From Xanthomonas melonis (GTDB lineage: Bacteria; Pseudomonadota; Gammaproteobacteria; Xanthomonadales; Xanthomonadaceae): a stretch of DNA of 64,000 nucleotides. The stretch's first letter is position 1, and each line of letters starts with the position of its first letter. Positions 17,230 to 27,038 of this stretch are shown piece by piece. The notes below the pieces were generated by a model. That model had not been told where the DNA came from. It was given only the letters and a program-made list of their open reading frames with translations, and made no database searches. The position numbers and the translations under genes were made by a program. Location: positions 62,001 through 126,000 of the forward strand of contig NZ_JAJGQH010000002.1 in the NCBI RefSeq assembly GCF_020783655.1. Reading direction: 5' to 3'.

Positions 17230-18434
17230 GCGTGCCCCCGGCATAGCTGCGGCACCTCGCCACGGAAGCCCATCGCACCGCCGACCAGCATCGATTGCAG
17301 CGGCGCCGCCTGCGAGGTCGCCAGCAGCCCGAGGCTGCGCAGCGGCCGCAGCAATGGCGCCGGATTGCCGGTGAGGCGCGCCAGGCCGCTGGAGAACGCG
17401 ATGGTGTGATCGCGATCCACACGGCGCCGCGCCAGGTAGTCGGCCAGCAGCGCGCCGGCACCGGCATCGCTGCGATCGTGTTCGATCAGTTCGGCCAAGG
17501 TCAGCGCATCGCGCAGGCCCAGGTTGAACCCTTGCGCGCCGATCGGGTGCAGCGTCTGCGCCGCATTGCCCAGCAGCACCACGCGTTCGGCGATCAGGGC
17601 GTTCGCCAGCACCTGCACCAGGGGATAGGCGCTACGTTCGCCGCTGGCGACGAAACGCCCGGCCCGCCAGCCGGCCGCGCGCTGCAGCCGTGCCAGCCAG
17701 CCGGCCTCGTCGAGCGCAGCCACCGACTCGGCATCGGCACGTGCCACGCAGTGGATGGCGCCGTAATGGCGGTCGCCGCGTGGCAGCAAGGCGGTGGGGC
17801 CGTGTTCGCCGAAGCGTTCCCAGGCAGTGCCGTCCGGCGGCCTTGCGGCGCGTACGCGCGCCACGAACAGCGTCTGCAGGAAATCGTGCTGCTCGGATCC
17901 GATATGCAGCAATTCGCGCACCGCGCTGTGACTGCCATCGGCGCCCACGACCAGCCGGGCGGAAACGATCCGTTCGCCCTCGTCGCCGGTAAGCCGCAGG
18001 CCGCGCAAACCATCGCGCACCGGCTCCACACCGATGCAGCGCGCCGGGCGGTAGCGGCGCAGGTGGTGCAATTCGTCCAGACGGGCCTGCAAGGCTTCGC
18101 CGAAGTCGCGCGCCACCACCACCTGGCCGAAACTCTCGCGTCCGTAATCGGCCGCATCCAGTTGCACGCGCCCGAAGTCGCCGGCACGGCTGACGTGGAT
18201 GCGCCGGATCGGCCCGGGCGGGCTGCGTAGCTTGGCCATCACCCCCAGCACGCCGAGCGCGTTGACGGTGGCCGCGGCGAAGCTCAAGTTGCGTTGATCG
18301 AACACCGCCGGCGGGCTGCCGGCCGGGGTGGCTTCCACCAGCCCGACATCCAGGCCGAGGCGATCCAGGGCGATCGCCAGGCTGGAGCCGACCAGGCCGC
18401 CGCCAACGATCAGAACGTCATGTGGTTGTGTCAT
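17226..18434 (-). CDS. ubiH: 2-Octaprenyl-6-methoxyphenol hydroxylase UbiH
   Basis: 402-residue FAD monooxygenase. Motifs: DVLIVGGGLVGSSLAIAL, the UbiH-type VFDQRNLSFAAATVNAL segment, the DG motif LVVGADGSHSAVRELL and the second FAD motif ERVVLLGNAAQTLHPIGAQG. The IRRIHVSRAGDFGRVQL segment aligns with UbiH better than with UbiF or UbiI. It introduces a ring hydroxyl in ubiquinone synthesis. The start at 18434 (MTQPHDV) puts the glycine motif at the N-terminus as usual. It precedes and overlaps the second hydroxylase gene. Confidence 0.87.
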   Translation of the reverse strand: MTQPHDVLIVGGGLVGSSLAIALDRLGLDVGLVEATPAGSPPAVFDQRNLSFAAATVNALGVLGVMAKLRSPPGPIRRIHVSRAGDFGRVQLDAADYGRESFGQVVVARDFGEALQARLDELHHLRRYRPARCIGVEPVRDGLRGLRLTGDEGERIVSARLVVGADGSHSAVRELLHIGSEQHDFLQTLFVARVRAARPPDGTAWERFGEHGPTALLPRGDRHYGAIHCVARADAESVAALDEAGWLARLQRAAGWRAGRFVASGERSAYPLVQVLANALIAERVVLLGNAAQTLHPIGAQGFNLGLRDALTLAELIEHDRSDAGAGALLADYLARRRVDRDHTIAFSSGLARLTGNPAPLLRPLRSLGLLATSQAAPLQSMLVGGAMGFRGEVPQLCRGHA

Positions 18435-18608
18435 CGCCACATGATAAGCCCTCGCTCCAGGCGCGTTGCCGCCGCTGCGTGCGGCATGTTGCCGCGTCCG
18501 CTGCGCCGCTCCGGACCCGCGCCGCCCGTCGCCGACCACGCCGCGATGGCGCGGCTGCGCCAGGTTCCACGCTACACTTCACGGCCTGTGTTCCCGCCAT
18601 CCCTGCGC

Positions 18609-19187
18609 ATGACCTCTCGCTCGCACGACACCCTGATCCTGAGCCTGCTGGCCGTGCTGATGGCGGCCACGCGTATCAATCACTTCGCGCCGGTGCCGGA
18701 TGCCTCCTGGGCGGTCTTTTTCATCGGCGGCTTCCATCTGGCCGCGCGCAGCAAGCTGGCGTTCCCGCTATTGATGGCGCTTGCGGTGGCCGTGGACTGG
18801 CTGGTGATCGCCCGGCAGGGCCTGAGCTTCTGGCAGCACTACTGCGTATCGCCTGCCTATTGGTGCCTGATTCCGGCGTACTTCGCGCTGTGGGCTGGCG
18901 GCGTCTGGCTGCGCCGGCGCTATCGCGGCGCGCAGTGGAGTGCGCTGGTCGCCCTGGTTCCGGCCCTGCTGATCGCAGTGGCGGTATGCCAACTGATCGC
19001 CCAGGGCAGCTTCTACTGGATCAGCGCCAGTGTGAGCGAACCCACCGCGGCCGGTTGGTTCAAGAACTACTCGGATTGGCTGTGGCCCTACCTGCGCAGC
19101 GCCGCGCTGTATGTCGCGGCGGCAGCGGCGATCCAGGTGGCCGCCGAACGCCTGGCCGCGCCGCGCAGCCAGGCCCGGGCCGGCTGA
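18609..19187 (+). CDS. Small membrane protein (DUF6580-like), next to adenosyltransferase
   Basis: 192 residues with about five or six predicted membrane spans (residues 10-24, 32-47, 55-72, 86-101, 113-132, 160-176). It carries the short motif ATRINHFAPVPDASWAVFF, typical of an uncharacterised family (DUF6580) whose overall plan resembles substrate-binding S components of ECF vitamin transporters. ATG 18609 is preferred because sequence upstream is antisense to the ubiH promoter. The adenosyltransferase gene starts 3 bases after its stop, so they are surely co-transcribed; a link to cobalamin or its precursors is inferred. Confidence 0.7.
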   Translation: MTSRSHDTLILSLLAVLMAATRINHFAPVPDASWAVFFIGGFHLAARSKLAFPLLMALAVAVDWLVIARQGLSFWQHYCVSPAYWCLIPAYFALWAGGVWLRRRYRGAQWSALVALVPALLIAVAVCQLIAQGSFYWISASVSEPTAAGWFKNYSDWLWPYLRSAALYVAAAAAIQVAAERLAAPRSQARAG

Positions 19188-19190
19188 GCC

Positions 19191-19748
19191 ATGGGCAACC
19201 GGCTCTCACGTATCTATACGCGTACCGGCGACGACGGCACGACCGGCCTGGGCGACGGCAGCCGTACCGGCAAGGATGCCCTGCGGGTGACTGCCTACGG
19301 CACGGTGGACGAAGCCAATTCCGCCATCGGCGTGCTGCTGGCGGCACCCGGCATCCCGGCCGCGGTTGCCGAGCTGCTGACCACCGTGCAGCACCAGCTG
19401 TTCGATCTGGGCGGCGAGCTGTGCATTCCCGGCCATGCGGCCATCGCCACGGCCGACATCCAGGCCCTGGAACGGCAGCTGGACCATTTCAACGACGGTT
19501 TGCCGCCACTGCAGGAATTCATCCTGCCGGCGGGAGGCGAAGCGGCCGCGCGCTGCCATCTGGCCCGCACCATCGTGCGCCGTGCAGAGCGCGAAACCGT
19601 CGCGCTGTCGCGCCAGGAGCAGGTGCGCAGCGAAGCGATCGGCTACCTGAACCGCCTGTCCGATCTGCTGTTCGTGCTGGCGCGCGTACTGGCGCGCGCC
19701 GACGGCCAGCAGGAAGTGCTGTGGCGACACGACCGCCGACGCGGGTGA
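19191..19748 (+). CDS. Cob(I)alamin adenosyltransferase, PduO type
   Basis: 185-residue helical-bundle enzyme that transfers the adenosyl group of ATP to cob(I)alamin. The N-terminal ATP-binding motif is RIYTRTGDDGTTGLGDGSR; VDEANSAIG follows, and the C-terminal helices contain CHLARTIVRRAERE and YLNRLSDLLFVLAR, the usual PduO-type signature. Length is normal. It begins 3 bases after the stop of a small membrane protein gene. Confidence 0.92.
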   Translation: MGNRLSRIYTRTGDDGTTGLGDGSRTGKDALRVTAYGTVDEANSAIGVLLAAPGIPAAVAELLTTVQHQLFDLGGELCIPGHAAIATADIQALERQLDHFNDGLPPLQEFILPAGGEAAARCHLARTIVRRAERETVALSRQEQVRSEAIGYLNRLSDLLFVLARVLARADGQQEVLWRHDRRRG

Positions 19749-19878
19749 ACGCCCTCCGGCACGGGGCAGGCTTGGCGCGTCGTGCGCGTCACCCCGGCAG
19801 ACAGGCCGGGCCGGCCTCGAGGCGCCGCGGGCCGCTTCGCACTCACCACAACGTATCTGACACGCTCTAGAGTCGACC

Positions 19879-20787
19879 ATGCTGGTCTTTACCCATCCTG
19901 CCTGTCTCGGCCACGACGCAGGCCCCGAGCATCCCGAGAGCCCCGCCCGGCTGGAGGCGGTGGTCGATGCGTTGCGTACCGCCTTTCCGGATCTGGACTG
20001 GCGCGAGGCACCGCTGGCCAAGCTCGGCGACCTGTGCCGGGTGCACGACCGCGAACAGATCGATGCAGTGCTGGAAACCGCTTTCGACGGCTACCGCCAA
20101 CTGGACGTGGATACGCGCATGGTGCCGGCCTCGCGAGCGGCCGCGCTGCGCGCCGCAGGCGCCGGTATCGCGGCAGTGGATGCGGTGATGCAGAACCTCA
20201 CCCGCACTGCCTTCTGCGCAGTCCGCCCCCCCGGCCACCACGCCACCGCACAGGTGTCGATGGGGTTTTGTCTGTTCAACAACGTCGCGGTGGCGGCCGC
20301 CCACGCGCGCGACCGGCACGGACTGGAGCGCATCACCATCGTGGATTTCGATGTGCACCACGGTAACGGCACCCAGGCGATCTTCGAGCGCGACCCGGCC
20401 GTGCAGTATCTGAGTACCCACCAGTCCGGGCTCTATCCGCATTCGGGCGGCGTCCACGAGCGCGGCCTCGGCAACATCCATAACCTGCTGCTGCCACCAG
20501 GCAGCGACGGGTTGCGTTTCCGCAACGTGTGGGAAGACGAGATGCTGCCGCTGATCGATGCGTTTCGCCCGCAACTGATCCTGATTTCCGCCGGGTTCGA
20601 CGCCCATTTGCGCGACCCGCTGGCCGATCTGATGCTGGACGACGCCGATTTCGGCTGGCTGACCGCCGCGCTGCGCACCCTGGCCGAGCGGCATGCAGGC
20701 GGCCGGGTGGTCTCCCTGCTGGAAGGCGGCTACGACCTGCAGGCACTACGCGAAAGCAGCGTTGCCCACGTTGCCGCCTTGCGGTGA
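19879..20787 (+). CDS. Histone deacetylase family amidohydrolase
   Basis: 302-residue zinc-dependent deacetylase of the HDAC/AcuC/acetylpolyamine amidohydrolase superfamily. Seen: HPACLGHDAGPEHPESPARL near the start, the active-site RPPGHHA, zinc ligands in VDFDVHHGNGTQ and SAGFDAH, and GGYDL near the C-terminus. It removes acyl groups from small molecules or lysines; the bacterial substrate is not evident from sequence. It is alone, 131 bases after the adenosyltransferase gene. Confidence 0.9.
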   Translation: MLVFTHPACLGHDAGPEHPESPARLEAVVDALRTAFPDLDWREAPLAKLGDLCRVHDREQIDAVLETAFDGYRQLDVDTRMVPASRAAALRAAGAGIAAVDAVMQNLTRTAFCAVRPPGHHATAQVSMGFCLFNNVAVAAAHARDRHGLERITIVDFDVHHGNGTQAIFERDPAVQYLSTHQSGLYPHSGGVHERGLGNIHNLLLPPGSDGLRFRNVWEDEMLPLIDAFRPQLILISAGFDAHLRDPLADLMLDDADFGWLTAALRTLAERHAGGRVVSLLEGGYDLQALRESSVAHVAALR

Positions 20788-20913
20788 CCGCTGCGCGCGC
20801 ATGCGCGGTGCAGGGAACGGCGATGAACCCCGTCCTGTCGCGACCGGGACTCTTCATTGCCCCTATGCGGGCTATACGGCAAGCTAGTCGCCATTTTATT
20901 GGTTGAACCACGC

Positions 20914-23334
20914 GTGCGCCGAGCTCTCCGCCTGCTCCCCCTGCCCTTGAGCATCGCCATCTGCCTCCCGGCCATGGCCGCCGACAAGCCGTTGAACTGG
21001 GGACTGTGCCCGGCCGTGGACCCGCTACCAGGCTTCGACGGCGCGCCTGCCGCCGATCCCAAGGCAGCGGAGATCCGCCAGCAGCTGCCCACCGACATCG
21101 AAGGCGACCAGCTGTCCGGCACCAGCACCACCCCGCAGTATCAGGGCAACGTGGCGCTCAAGCGCGGCGACCAGTTCCTGGGTGCGGACAGCCTGCGCAT
21201 GGACACCGAAACCGGCAACTACATCGCCGAAGGCAACGTCCGTTACCAGGACACGTCCTTCCGCATGGTCGCCGACCGTGCCGAAGGCAATCAGGACACC
21301 GACAGCCACAAGGTCACCAACATCCAGTACCAGTTGGTGGACCGGCGCGGCAACGGCGGCGCCGAATCGGTGGACCTGCAGGGCCAGGTCGGCCAGATGC
21401 ACCGTTCGACCTATACCACCTGCGATCCGTCGCAACCGATCTGGCGGGTGCGCGCGCCGGAGATCGACGTGGACAACGAAGAAGGCTTCGGCACCGCGCG
21501 CAACGCGGTGCTGCAGGTCGGCAAGGTGCCGGTGCTGTACTTCCCCTGGTTCAAGTTCCCGATCGACGACCGCCGCCAGACCGGCCTGCTGTTCCCGCAA
21601 TTCGGCCTGTCCGGGCGTAACGGCTTCGATTACCTGCAGCCGATCTACCTCAATCTGGCACCGAACTACGACGCCACCTTGCTGCCGCGCTACATGAGCA
21701 GGCGAGGTTTCATGTTCGGCACCGAATTCCGCTACCTGTACGAGGGCGGCCGCGGCGAGATCACCGGCAACTACCTGCCCAACGACAACCTGCGCAAGAA
21801 GGACCGCGGCAGCGTCTTCTACAGCGGCTTCCACAACGTGGACACGCACTGGCAGGCCCGCAGCAGCATCGCCTGGGTCAGCGATACCCGCTACGTGGAA
21901 GATTTCACCAGCCGCGTCAACGGCATGGGGTCGGCCTCCAGCCTGCAGAGCACCGTGGGCATCTACGGCACCGGCGAGACCTGGACCGCCGGCCTGATGG
22001 CCGACCGCTGGCAGCTCACCGACTACACCCTGGACGAACAGGCCCTGCCCTACAACCGCCAGCCGCGTGCGTATTTCACCTGGGAGAAGCCCCTCGGCAT
22101 CTTCGAGGCCGGCGTGTATGCCGAGGCGGTGCGGTTCACGCACGACGATTCGTACCGGGTGGACTTCATTCCGAACAATGGCAACGAAACGAACAGGGGC
22201 GACCAGTACGTACGCACCAACGTCCGCAACCGGGATTACGGAAGCGGTTCGCGCCTGGATCTCAAACCGTATGTCTCGATGCCGTTGTCCGGTGCGTCCT
22301 GGTTCCTGACGCCGACCTTGGCCTGGCGATACACGGCGTATCAGCTGGATTCCACGACCGCCAATACCGCCCCACTCACCGGCAACCGCACGCCCGCGCG
22401 CAGCCTGCCGATCGCCTCGCTGGATGCCGGGGTGTACTTTGATCGCGAAACCTCGGTGTTCGGAACCAACTACCTGAACACCCTGGAACCGCGCCTGTAC
22501 TACCTGTACGTGCCGTACCGCGACCAGGACGACCTGCCGGTGTTCGACACCCGGCCGTTCACCTTCAGCTACGGGCAATTGTTCCGCGACAGCCGCTACA
22601 CCGGCGCAGACCGCCAGAACGATGCCAACCAGCTGACCCTGGCGGTGACCTCGCGCTGGCTGCGTCAGGACGACGGGCGCGAAAAGCTGTCGCTGAGCGC
22701 AGGCCAGATCCTGTACTTCAACGACTCGCTGGTCACGATCAACAATTCCGCCGCCAACAGCGAGCAGCCCATCGAGCAGGGCAAGTCGGCGTGGGTGGCC
22801 GATGCCAACTACATGATCAACGACCGCTGGTCGATGGGTGCCACCTACCAGTGGAACCCGAACTCGCGCAAGGAAGATCTGGCCAGCCTGCGGACCCGCT
22901 ACCTGCTGGGCAACGACGGCATCGTCAACCTGGCCTACCGCTACCGGCGCAATCTGATCGACGAGAGCGACCAGCTCAAGCAGGCCGACTTCTCGTTCCT
23001 GTACCCGATCAATCCGACCTGGAGCGCAGTGGGCCGCTACTACTATTCGTTGCTGGACCGTAAACCGCTGGAAATCATCGGCGGCGTGCAGTGGGACAGC
23101 TGCTGCCTGGCGGTACGCGCGCTGGTACGCCGGTTCGTGCGCAACCGCGACGGCGAAATGGACAATTCCATCCAGTTCGAATTCGTGCTGAAGGGTCTGA
23201 GCTCGTTCGGCCAGAACACGGACCGCACTTTGCGCCGTGCTATTCTCGGCTATTACCGCGACGACCTGTACCTGGTCCCGCCCAGCAATACCACGACCAA
23301 TCCGGACGATTACGATCCGAACCTGATTCCATGA
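20914..23334 (+). CDS. lptD: LPS assembly protein LptD
   Basis: 806-residue outer-membrane beta-barrel that inserts lipopolysaccharide into the outer leaflet together with LptE. GTG 20914 gives the signal peptide (VRRALRLLPLPLSIAICLPA, cleaved after MAA); TTG 20899 is an alternative and no ATG fits. The N-terminal OstA/LptA-like jellyroll (residues about 60-165; SLRMDTETGNYIAEGNV) precedes the barrel. Four cysteines (LCPAVD at residue 32, TTCDPS, and the SCC pair in WDSCCLAV) match the conserved two-disulfide pattern. Its stop overlaps the surA start as ATGA. Confidence 0.95.
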   Translation: MRRALRLLPLPLSIAICLPAMAADKPLNWGLCPAVDPLPGFDGAPAADPKAAEIRQQLPTDIEGDQLSGTSTTPQYQGNVALKRGDQFLGADSLRMDTETGNYIAEGNVRYQDTSFRMVADRAEGNQDTDSHKVTNIQYQLVDRRGNGGAESVDLQGQVGQMHRSTYTTCDPSQPIWRVRAPEIDVDNEEGFGTARNAVLQVGKVPVLYFPWFKFPIDDRRQTGLLFPQFGLSGRNGFDYLQPIYLNLAPNYDATLLPRYMSRRGFMFGTEFRYLYEGGRGEITGNYLPNDNLRKKDRGSVFYSGFHNVDTHWQARSSIAWVSDTRYVEDFTSRVNGMGSASSLQSTVGIYGTGETWTAGLMADRWQLTDYTLDEQALPYNRQPRAYFTWEKPLGIFEAGVYAEAVRFTHDDSYRVDFIPNNGNETNRGDQYVRTNVRNRDYGSGSRLDLKPYVSMPLSGASWFLTPTLAWRYTAYQLDSTTANTAPLTGNRTPARSLPIASLDAGVYFDRETSVFGTNYLNTLEPRLYYLYVPYRDQDDLPVFDTRPFTFSYGQLFRDSRYTGADRQNDANQLTLAVTSRWLRQDDGREKLSLSAGQILYFNDSLVTINNSAANSEQPIEQGKSAWVADANYMINDRWSMGATYQWNPNSRKEDLASLRTRYLLGNDGIVNLAYRYRRNLIDESDQLKQADFSFLYPINPTWSAVGRYYYSLLDRKPLEIIGGVQWDSCCLAVRALVRRFVRNRDGEMDNSIQFEFVLKGLSSFGQNTDRTLRRAILGYYRDDLYLVPPSNTTTNPDDYDPNLIP

Positions 23335-24722
23335 CCAAGCCTTTCTCCGTTGTTCTTGCCTCGTTGCTGGCAGTTGCCAGCACGGTCTCGCCGCTGGCCT
23401 CGGCACAGCAGTCCCAGCCGCTGGATCGGATCGCCGCCATCGTTGACGAGGACGTGGTGCTGCAGAGCGAGCTCGATCGCGCCGTGCGCAATGTCAGGTC
23501 GCAGTATGCCGGCCGCGAAAACCAGTTGCCGCCCGACGATGTGCTGCAGCGTCAGGTGCTCGAGCGCCTGGTGCTGGTCAAGCTGCAGGTGGGCCGTGCC
23601 GAAGGCAACGGCATCCGGGTCAGCGATGAGGAACTCAACCGCGCCATCGCCAGCATCGCCCAGCAGAACGGCACCAGTGTCGACGGGCTGCGCCAGAAGC
23701 TGGCCGCCGATGGCATGGGCTACGGCGATTTCCGCGCGTCGGTGCGCGACGAGATCATCGTGCAGCGGCTGCGTCAGAGCTTCGCGCAGAGCCGCATCAG
23801 CGTCAGCGAGGGCGAGGTGGATAGCGCGCTGGCCCAGCAGGCCACCACCGGCAGCCAGTATCACCTGGCGCATATCCTGGTCGGGCTGCCGGAAGGCGCC
23901 ACCGCCGAGCAGATCGCCACTGGCCAGAAGAAGGTCGATGGCGTCAAGGCCCTGATCGACAAGGGCGAGCTGGATTTCTCCGCTGCGGCCGTACGTTATT
24001 CGGACAGCCCCAACGCGCTGGAAGGCGGCGACCTGGGCTGGCGTAGCCTGGACGAGATTCCGAATGCCTTCGCGCAGCTGATCCGCGACATGCAGCCCGG
24101 CCAGGTGGCCGGCCCGCTGCGTGGCCCCAGCGGCTTCCAGTTGCTCAAGCTGGTGGAAATGCGCGACGCCAATGCCGGCGGCGAGAAGAAGATGGTGACC
24201 GAGTACAACGCCCGGCACATCCTGATCCGCATCGGCGACAACCAGACCGAGGACCAGGCCAAGGCCAAGATCGACACCCTGCGTGCGCGCATCGTCGGCG
24301 GCGCCGATTTCCAGGCCACCGCCAAGGAAGCGTCCGAAGACGCCAATAGCCGCGGCCAGGGCGGTGATCTGGGCTGGTTCCCGGCCGACGCGTTCGGCCC
24401 GGACTTCGGCAAGCAGGTCGAGAGCCTGGCCGATGGTGCGGTCTCCGAGCCGTTCCGCACCCAGGCCGGCTGGCATATCGTGCAGCGCGTGGGCAGCCGC
24501 CAGACCGACGTCAGCGCCGACAACCAGCGTGCGCAGGTCCGCGAAACGATCGGCCGCCGCAAGCTGGAAGAGGAATACAACCGGTATCTGCAGGAGCTGC
24601 GCGGCGAAGCCTACGTGAGCTATCGCACCGGCGATCGCGCCGATGGCAATGCCACCGCCGAGCCGGCCAAGTCGGCAGAACCGGCTGCCCCGACCCCGCC
24701 GCCGGCACAGCCGGCGCGCTAA
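23331..24722 (+). CDS. surA: Periplasmic chaperone/peptidyl-prolyl isomerase SurA
   Basis: 463 residues. It has a cleavable signal peptide (VVLASLLAVASTVSPLASA), an N-terminal chaperone region (LDRIAAIVDEDVVLQSELDR) and two parvulin domains beginning YHLAHILVG (near 180) and YNARHILIR (near 290), each ending with a GDLGW motif. It folds outer-membrane proteins, including its operon partner LptD. Its ATG overlaps the lptD stop, so the two are translationally coupled. The C-terminal tail is Ala/Pro-rich. Confidence 0.95.
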   Translation: MTKPFSVVLASLLAVASTVSPLASAQQSQPLDRIAAIVDEDVVLQSELDRAVRNVRSQYAGRENQLPPDDVLQRQVLERLVLVKLQVGRAEGNGIRVSDEELNRAIASIAQQNGTSVDGLRQKLAADGMGYGDFRASVRDEIIVQRLRQSFAQSRISVSEGEVDSALAQQATTGSQYHLAHILVGLPEGATAEQIATGQKKVDGVKALIDKGELDFSAAAVRYSDSPNALEGGDLGWRSLDEIPNAFAQLIRDMQPGQVAGPLRGPSGFQLLKLVEMRDANAGGEKKMVTEYNARHILIRIGDNQTEDQAKAKIDTLRARIVGGADFQATAKEASEDANSRGQGGDLGWFPADAFGPDFGKQVESLADGAVSEPFRTQAGWHIVQRVGSRQTDVSADNQRAQVRETIGRRKLEEEYNRYLQELRGEAYVSYRTGDRADGNATAEPAKSAEPAAPTPPPAQPAR

Positions 24723-24725
24723 GCG

Positions 24726-25697
24726 ATGCAGGTCCCGTCGCTCGCGCTGGTGCCAGGCGAGCCGGCCGGGATCGGGCCGGAACTCTGCGTCCGGCTCGCA
24801 CAGCAGCCGCGCCCGGATGCACGTCTGGTCGCCTACGCCGATCCAGATACCCTGCACAGCGCCGCCCAGGCGCTGTCTTTGCCTGTGCGGCTGCTCGATC
24901 CCGACCAGTCTGCGCGGGCGCCGGGCGACCTGCCGGTGGTCCCGATCCGCCAGGCCAGCCCGACCCGCTTCGGCTCGCCCGATCCGGCCAATGCCGCAGC
25001 GGTGATCACCGGCCTGCGCACCGCTGCCGGCGACTGCCTGTCCGGTCGTCTGCAGGGCATGGTGACCGGCCCGGTGCACAAGGCCGCGATCAACGCCGGC
25101 GGCATTGCATATACCGGCACCACCGAATTGCTTGCCGAGCAGGCCGGCTGCCCGGTGGTGATGATGCTGGCCAACAGCATCGTGCGCGTTGCGCTGGTCA
25201 CCACCCACCTACCGTTGCGCGCGGTGGCCGACGCGATCACCGCCGATGCGCTGGCACAGTGCCTGCGCATCACACACTCCGCGCTGCGACGCGACTTCGG
25301 GCTGCCCGCGCCGCGTATCGCCGTGCTCGGGCTCAACCCACATGCCGGCGAGGACGGGCACCTGGGCCGCGAGGAACTGGACGTCGTCATTCCGCTGCTG
25401 GAGCGCCTGCGTGGCGAAGGCCTGCATCTGATCGGGCCGCTGCCGGCGGACACTGCCTTCCTGCCGCAGAAACTGAGCGGCTTCGACGCGGTGGTGGCCA
25501 TGTACCACGACCAGGGCCTGCCGGTGCTCAAGTACAGCGGTTTCGAGCAGGCGGTCAACATCACCCTGGGCCTGCCCTACCCGCGCGTGGCGGTCGATCA
25601 TGGCACCGCACTGGAACTGGCCGGGCGCGGCATTGCCGACCCCTCCAGCCTGATGGCGGCGACCACCCTGTGCGCGCGTCTGGCGGCGCGCCGCTGA
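24726..25697 (+). CDS. pdxA: 4-Hydroxythreonine-4-phosphate dehydrogenase PdxA
   Basis: 323 residues, the usual length. PdxA oxidises 4-phosphohydroxy-L-threonine in pyridoxal phosphate synthesis. Motifs: ALVPGEPAGIGPEL, MVTGPVHKAAI, TTELLAEQ, the metal-binding LNPHAGEDGHLGREE and MYHDQGLPVLK. It starts 3 bases after surA, continuing the lptD-surA-pdxA-rsmA order known in proteobacteria. Confidence 0.95.
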   Translation: MQVPSLALVPGEPAGIGPELCVRLAQQPRPDARLVAYADPDTLHSAAQALSLPVRLLDPDQSARAPGDLPVVPIRQASPTRFGSPDPANAAAVITGLRTAAGDCLSGRLQGMVTGPVHKAAINAGGIAYTGTTELLAEQAGCPVVMMLANSIVRVALVTTHLPLRAVADAITADALAQCLRITHSALRRDFGLPAPRIAVLGLNPHAGEDGHLGREELDVVIPLLERLRGEGLHLIGPLPADTAFLPQKLSGFDAVVAMYHDQGLPVLKYSGFEQAVNITLGLPYPRVAVDHGTALELAGRGIADPSSLMAATTLCARLAARR

Positions 25698-25801
25698 GCG
25701 AACGCCAGGCAAGCGGCTGCGTGTACGCGACACACGCCCCACCCGGCGCGAGCGGCAGCGCCGATACCACGTGCAGCCGCCTGCTCCGTTAAACTGGGGG
25801 G

Positions 25802-26590
25802 ATGAATTCTTCCTTCAGCGCACCGGCCAAGAAGTCGCTCGGCCAGCACTTTCTTGCCGATCGCGATTACATCGACCGGATCGTGCAGGCGGTGGACCCG
25901 CGCGCCGGCCAGCAGTTGGTCGAAATCGGTCCCGGACAGGGCGCCATCACCTTCCCGCTGCTGCGCAGGCACGGCGCGTTGACCGTGATCGAATTCGATC
26001 GCGACCTGATCGCCCCGTTGACCGAGGCCGCCGCGCCGATCGGCGCGCTGAGCATCATCCATCGCGACGTGCTCAGCGTGGATTTCACCGCGCTGGCCAA
26101 CGACAACCCGATTCGCCTGGTCGGCAACCTGCCCTACAACATTTCCTCGCCGATCCTGTTCCATGCGCTGGACCACGCCGCGGCGATCGCCGACATGCAC
26201 TTCATGCTGCAAAAGGAAGTGGTGGACCGCATGGCCGCCGCCCCGGGCAGCAAGGTCTACGGCCGGCTGAGCGTGATGCTGCAGGCGTATTGCGAGGTCA
26301 CCGCGCTGTTCGTGGTGCCGCCAGGCGCGTTCCGGCCGCCGCCGAAGGTGGATTCGGCCGTGGTGCGGCTGGTGCCTCGCGATCCGGCCACGGTGGCCAT
26401 TGCCGACCGCCGCCGCTTCGCCGACGTGGTGCGTGCCGGTTTCGGCCAGCGCCGCAAGACCCTGCGCAACGCCTTGTCCGGCGTCTGCGAGCCGGCGCAT
26501 TTCGAGGCCGCCGGTGTGCGCCCGGATGCCCGTGCAGAACAACTCGAGGTCGCCGATTTCATCCGGCTGGCCAATGTCGAGCTGGCGTGA
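25802..26590 (+). CDS. rsmA: 16S rRNA dimethyladenosine transferase RsmA (KsgA)
   Basis: 262 residues. It dimethylates the two adjacent adenosines in the 3'-terminal helix of 16S rRNA using SAM. Seen: KKSLGQHFLADRDYIDRIV, SAM motif I VEIGPGQGAIT, the acidic VIEFDRDL, and catalytic motif IV NLPYNISSPI. The C-terminal helical domain (QRRKTLRNALSGV) is complete. It follows pdxA after about 100 bases. Confidence 0.96.
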   Translation: MNSSFSAPAKKSLGQHFLADRDYIDRIVQAVDPRAGQQLVEIGPGQGAITFPLLRRHGALTVIEFDRDLIAPLTEAAAPIGALSIIHRDVLSVDFTALANDNPIRLVGNLPYNISSPILFHALDHAAAIADMHFMLQKEVVDRMAAAPGSKVYGRLSVMLQAYCEVTALFVVPPGAFRPPPKVDSAVVRLVPRDPATVAIADRRRFADVVRAGFGQRRKTLRNALSGVCEPAHFEAAGVRPDARAEQLEVADFIRLANVELA

Positions 26591-26626
26591 GCGCCGCTCC
26601 CACACCGTTTTATTTAGACTTTTCGC

Positions 26627-27010
26627 ATGCACGATGATCCGCGCTATCGGGTCGAGGTCGAGGTGGCACCACGCTTCCTCGCCCATCAATCGACCCCGGA
26701 AGAAGGCCGCTATGCCTTCGCCTACAGCATCCGCATCCACAACGCGGGCGCCGTGCCTGCGCGCCTGATCGCCCGCCACTGGAAGATCACCGACGCCAAC
26801 GGCCGCACCGAGCAGGTCGATGGCGAAGGCGTGGTCGGCGAGCAGCCCTGGCTACGCCCGGGCGAAGCGTTTCATTACACCTCCGGCGTGCTGCTGGAAA
26901 CCGAGCAGGGCCAGATGCAAGGCCACTACGACATGGTGGCCGACGATGGCACCGAATTCACCGCCCCGATCGCCGCCTTCGTGCTGAGCGTACCCAGGAC
27001 GCTGCACTGA
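26627..27010 (+). CDS. apaG: ApaG family protein
   Basis: 127-residue fibronectin-type-III-like protein. The characteristic run is [61 protein letters not shown] (positions 26780-26855) and [12 protein letters not shown]. ApaG is conserved with rsmA and apaH; its role is not settled, with cobalt/magnesium and nucleotide-pyrophosphate links reported. It lies 36 bases after rsmA and 28 before apaH. Confidence 0.95.
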   Translation: MHDDPRYRVEVEVAPRFLAHQSTPEEGRYAFAYSIRIHNAGAVPARLIARHWKITDANGRTEQVDGEGVVGEQPWLRPGEAFHYTSGVLLETEQGQMQGHYDMVADDGTEFTAPIAAFVLSVPRTLH

Positions 27011-27038
27011 TGACCGCTGGACCGATGGAGTGCACGCG

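Noticed and set aside
21025..23406. A 793-residue open frame on the minus strand under lptD
   Set aside because: It is a mirror of a GC-rich gene; no start signal or family match, while the plus strand encodes complete LptD.
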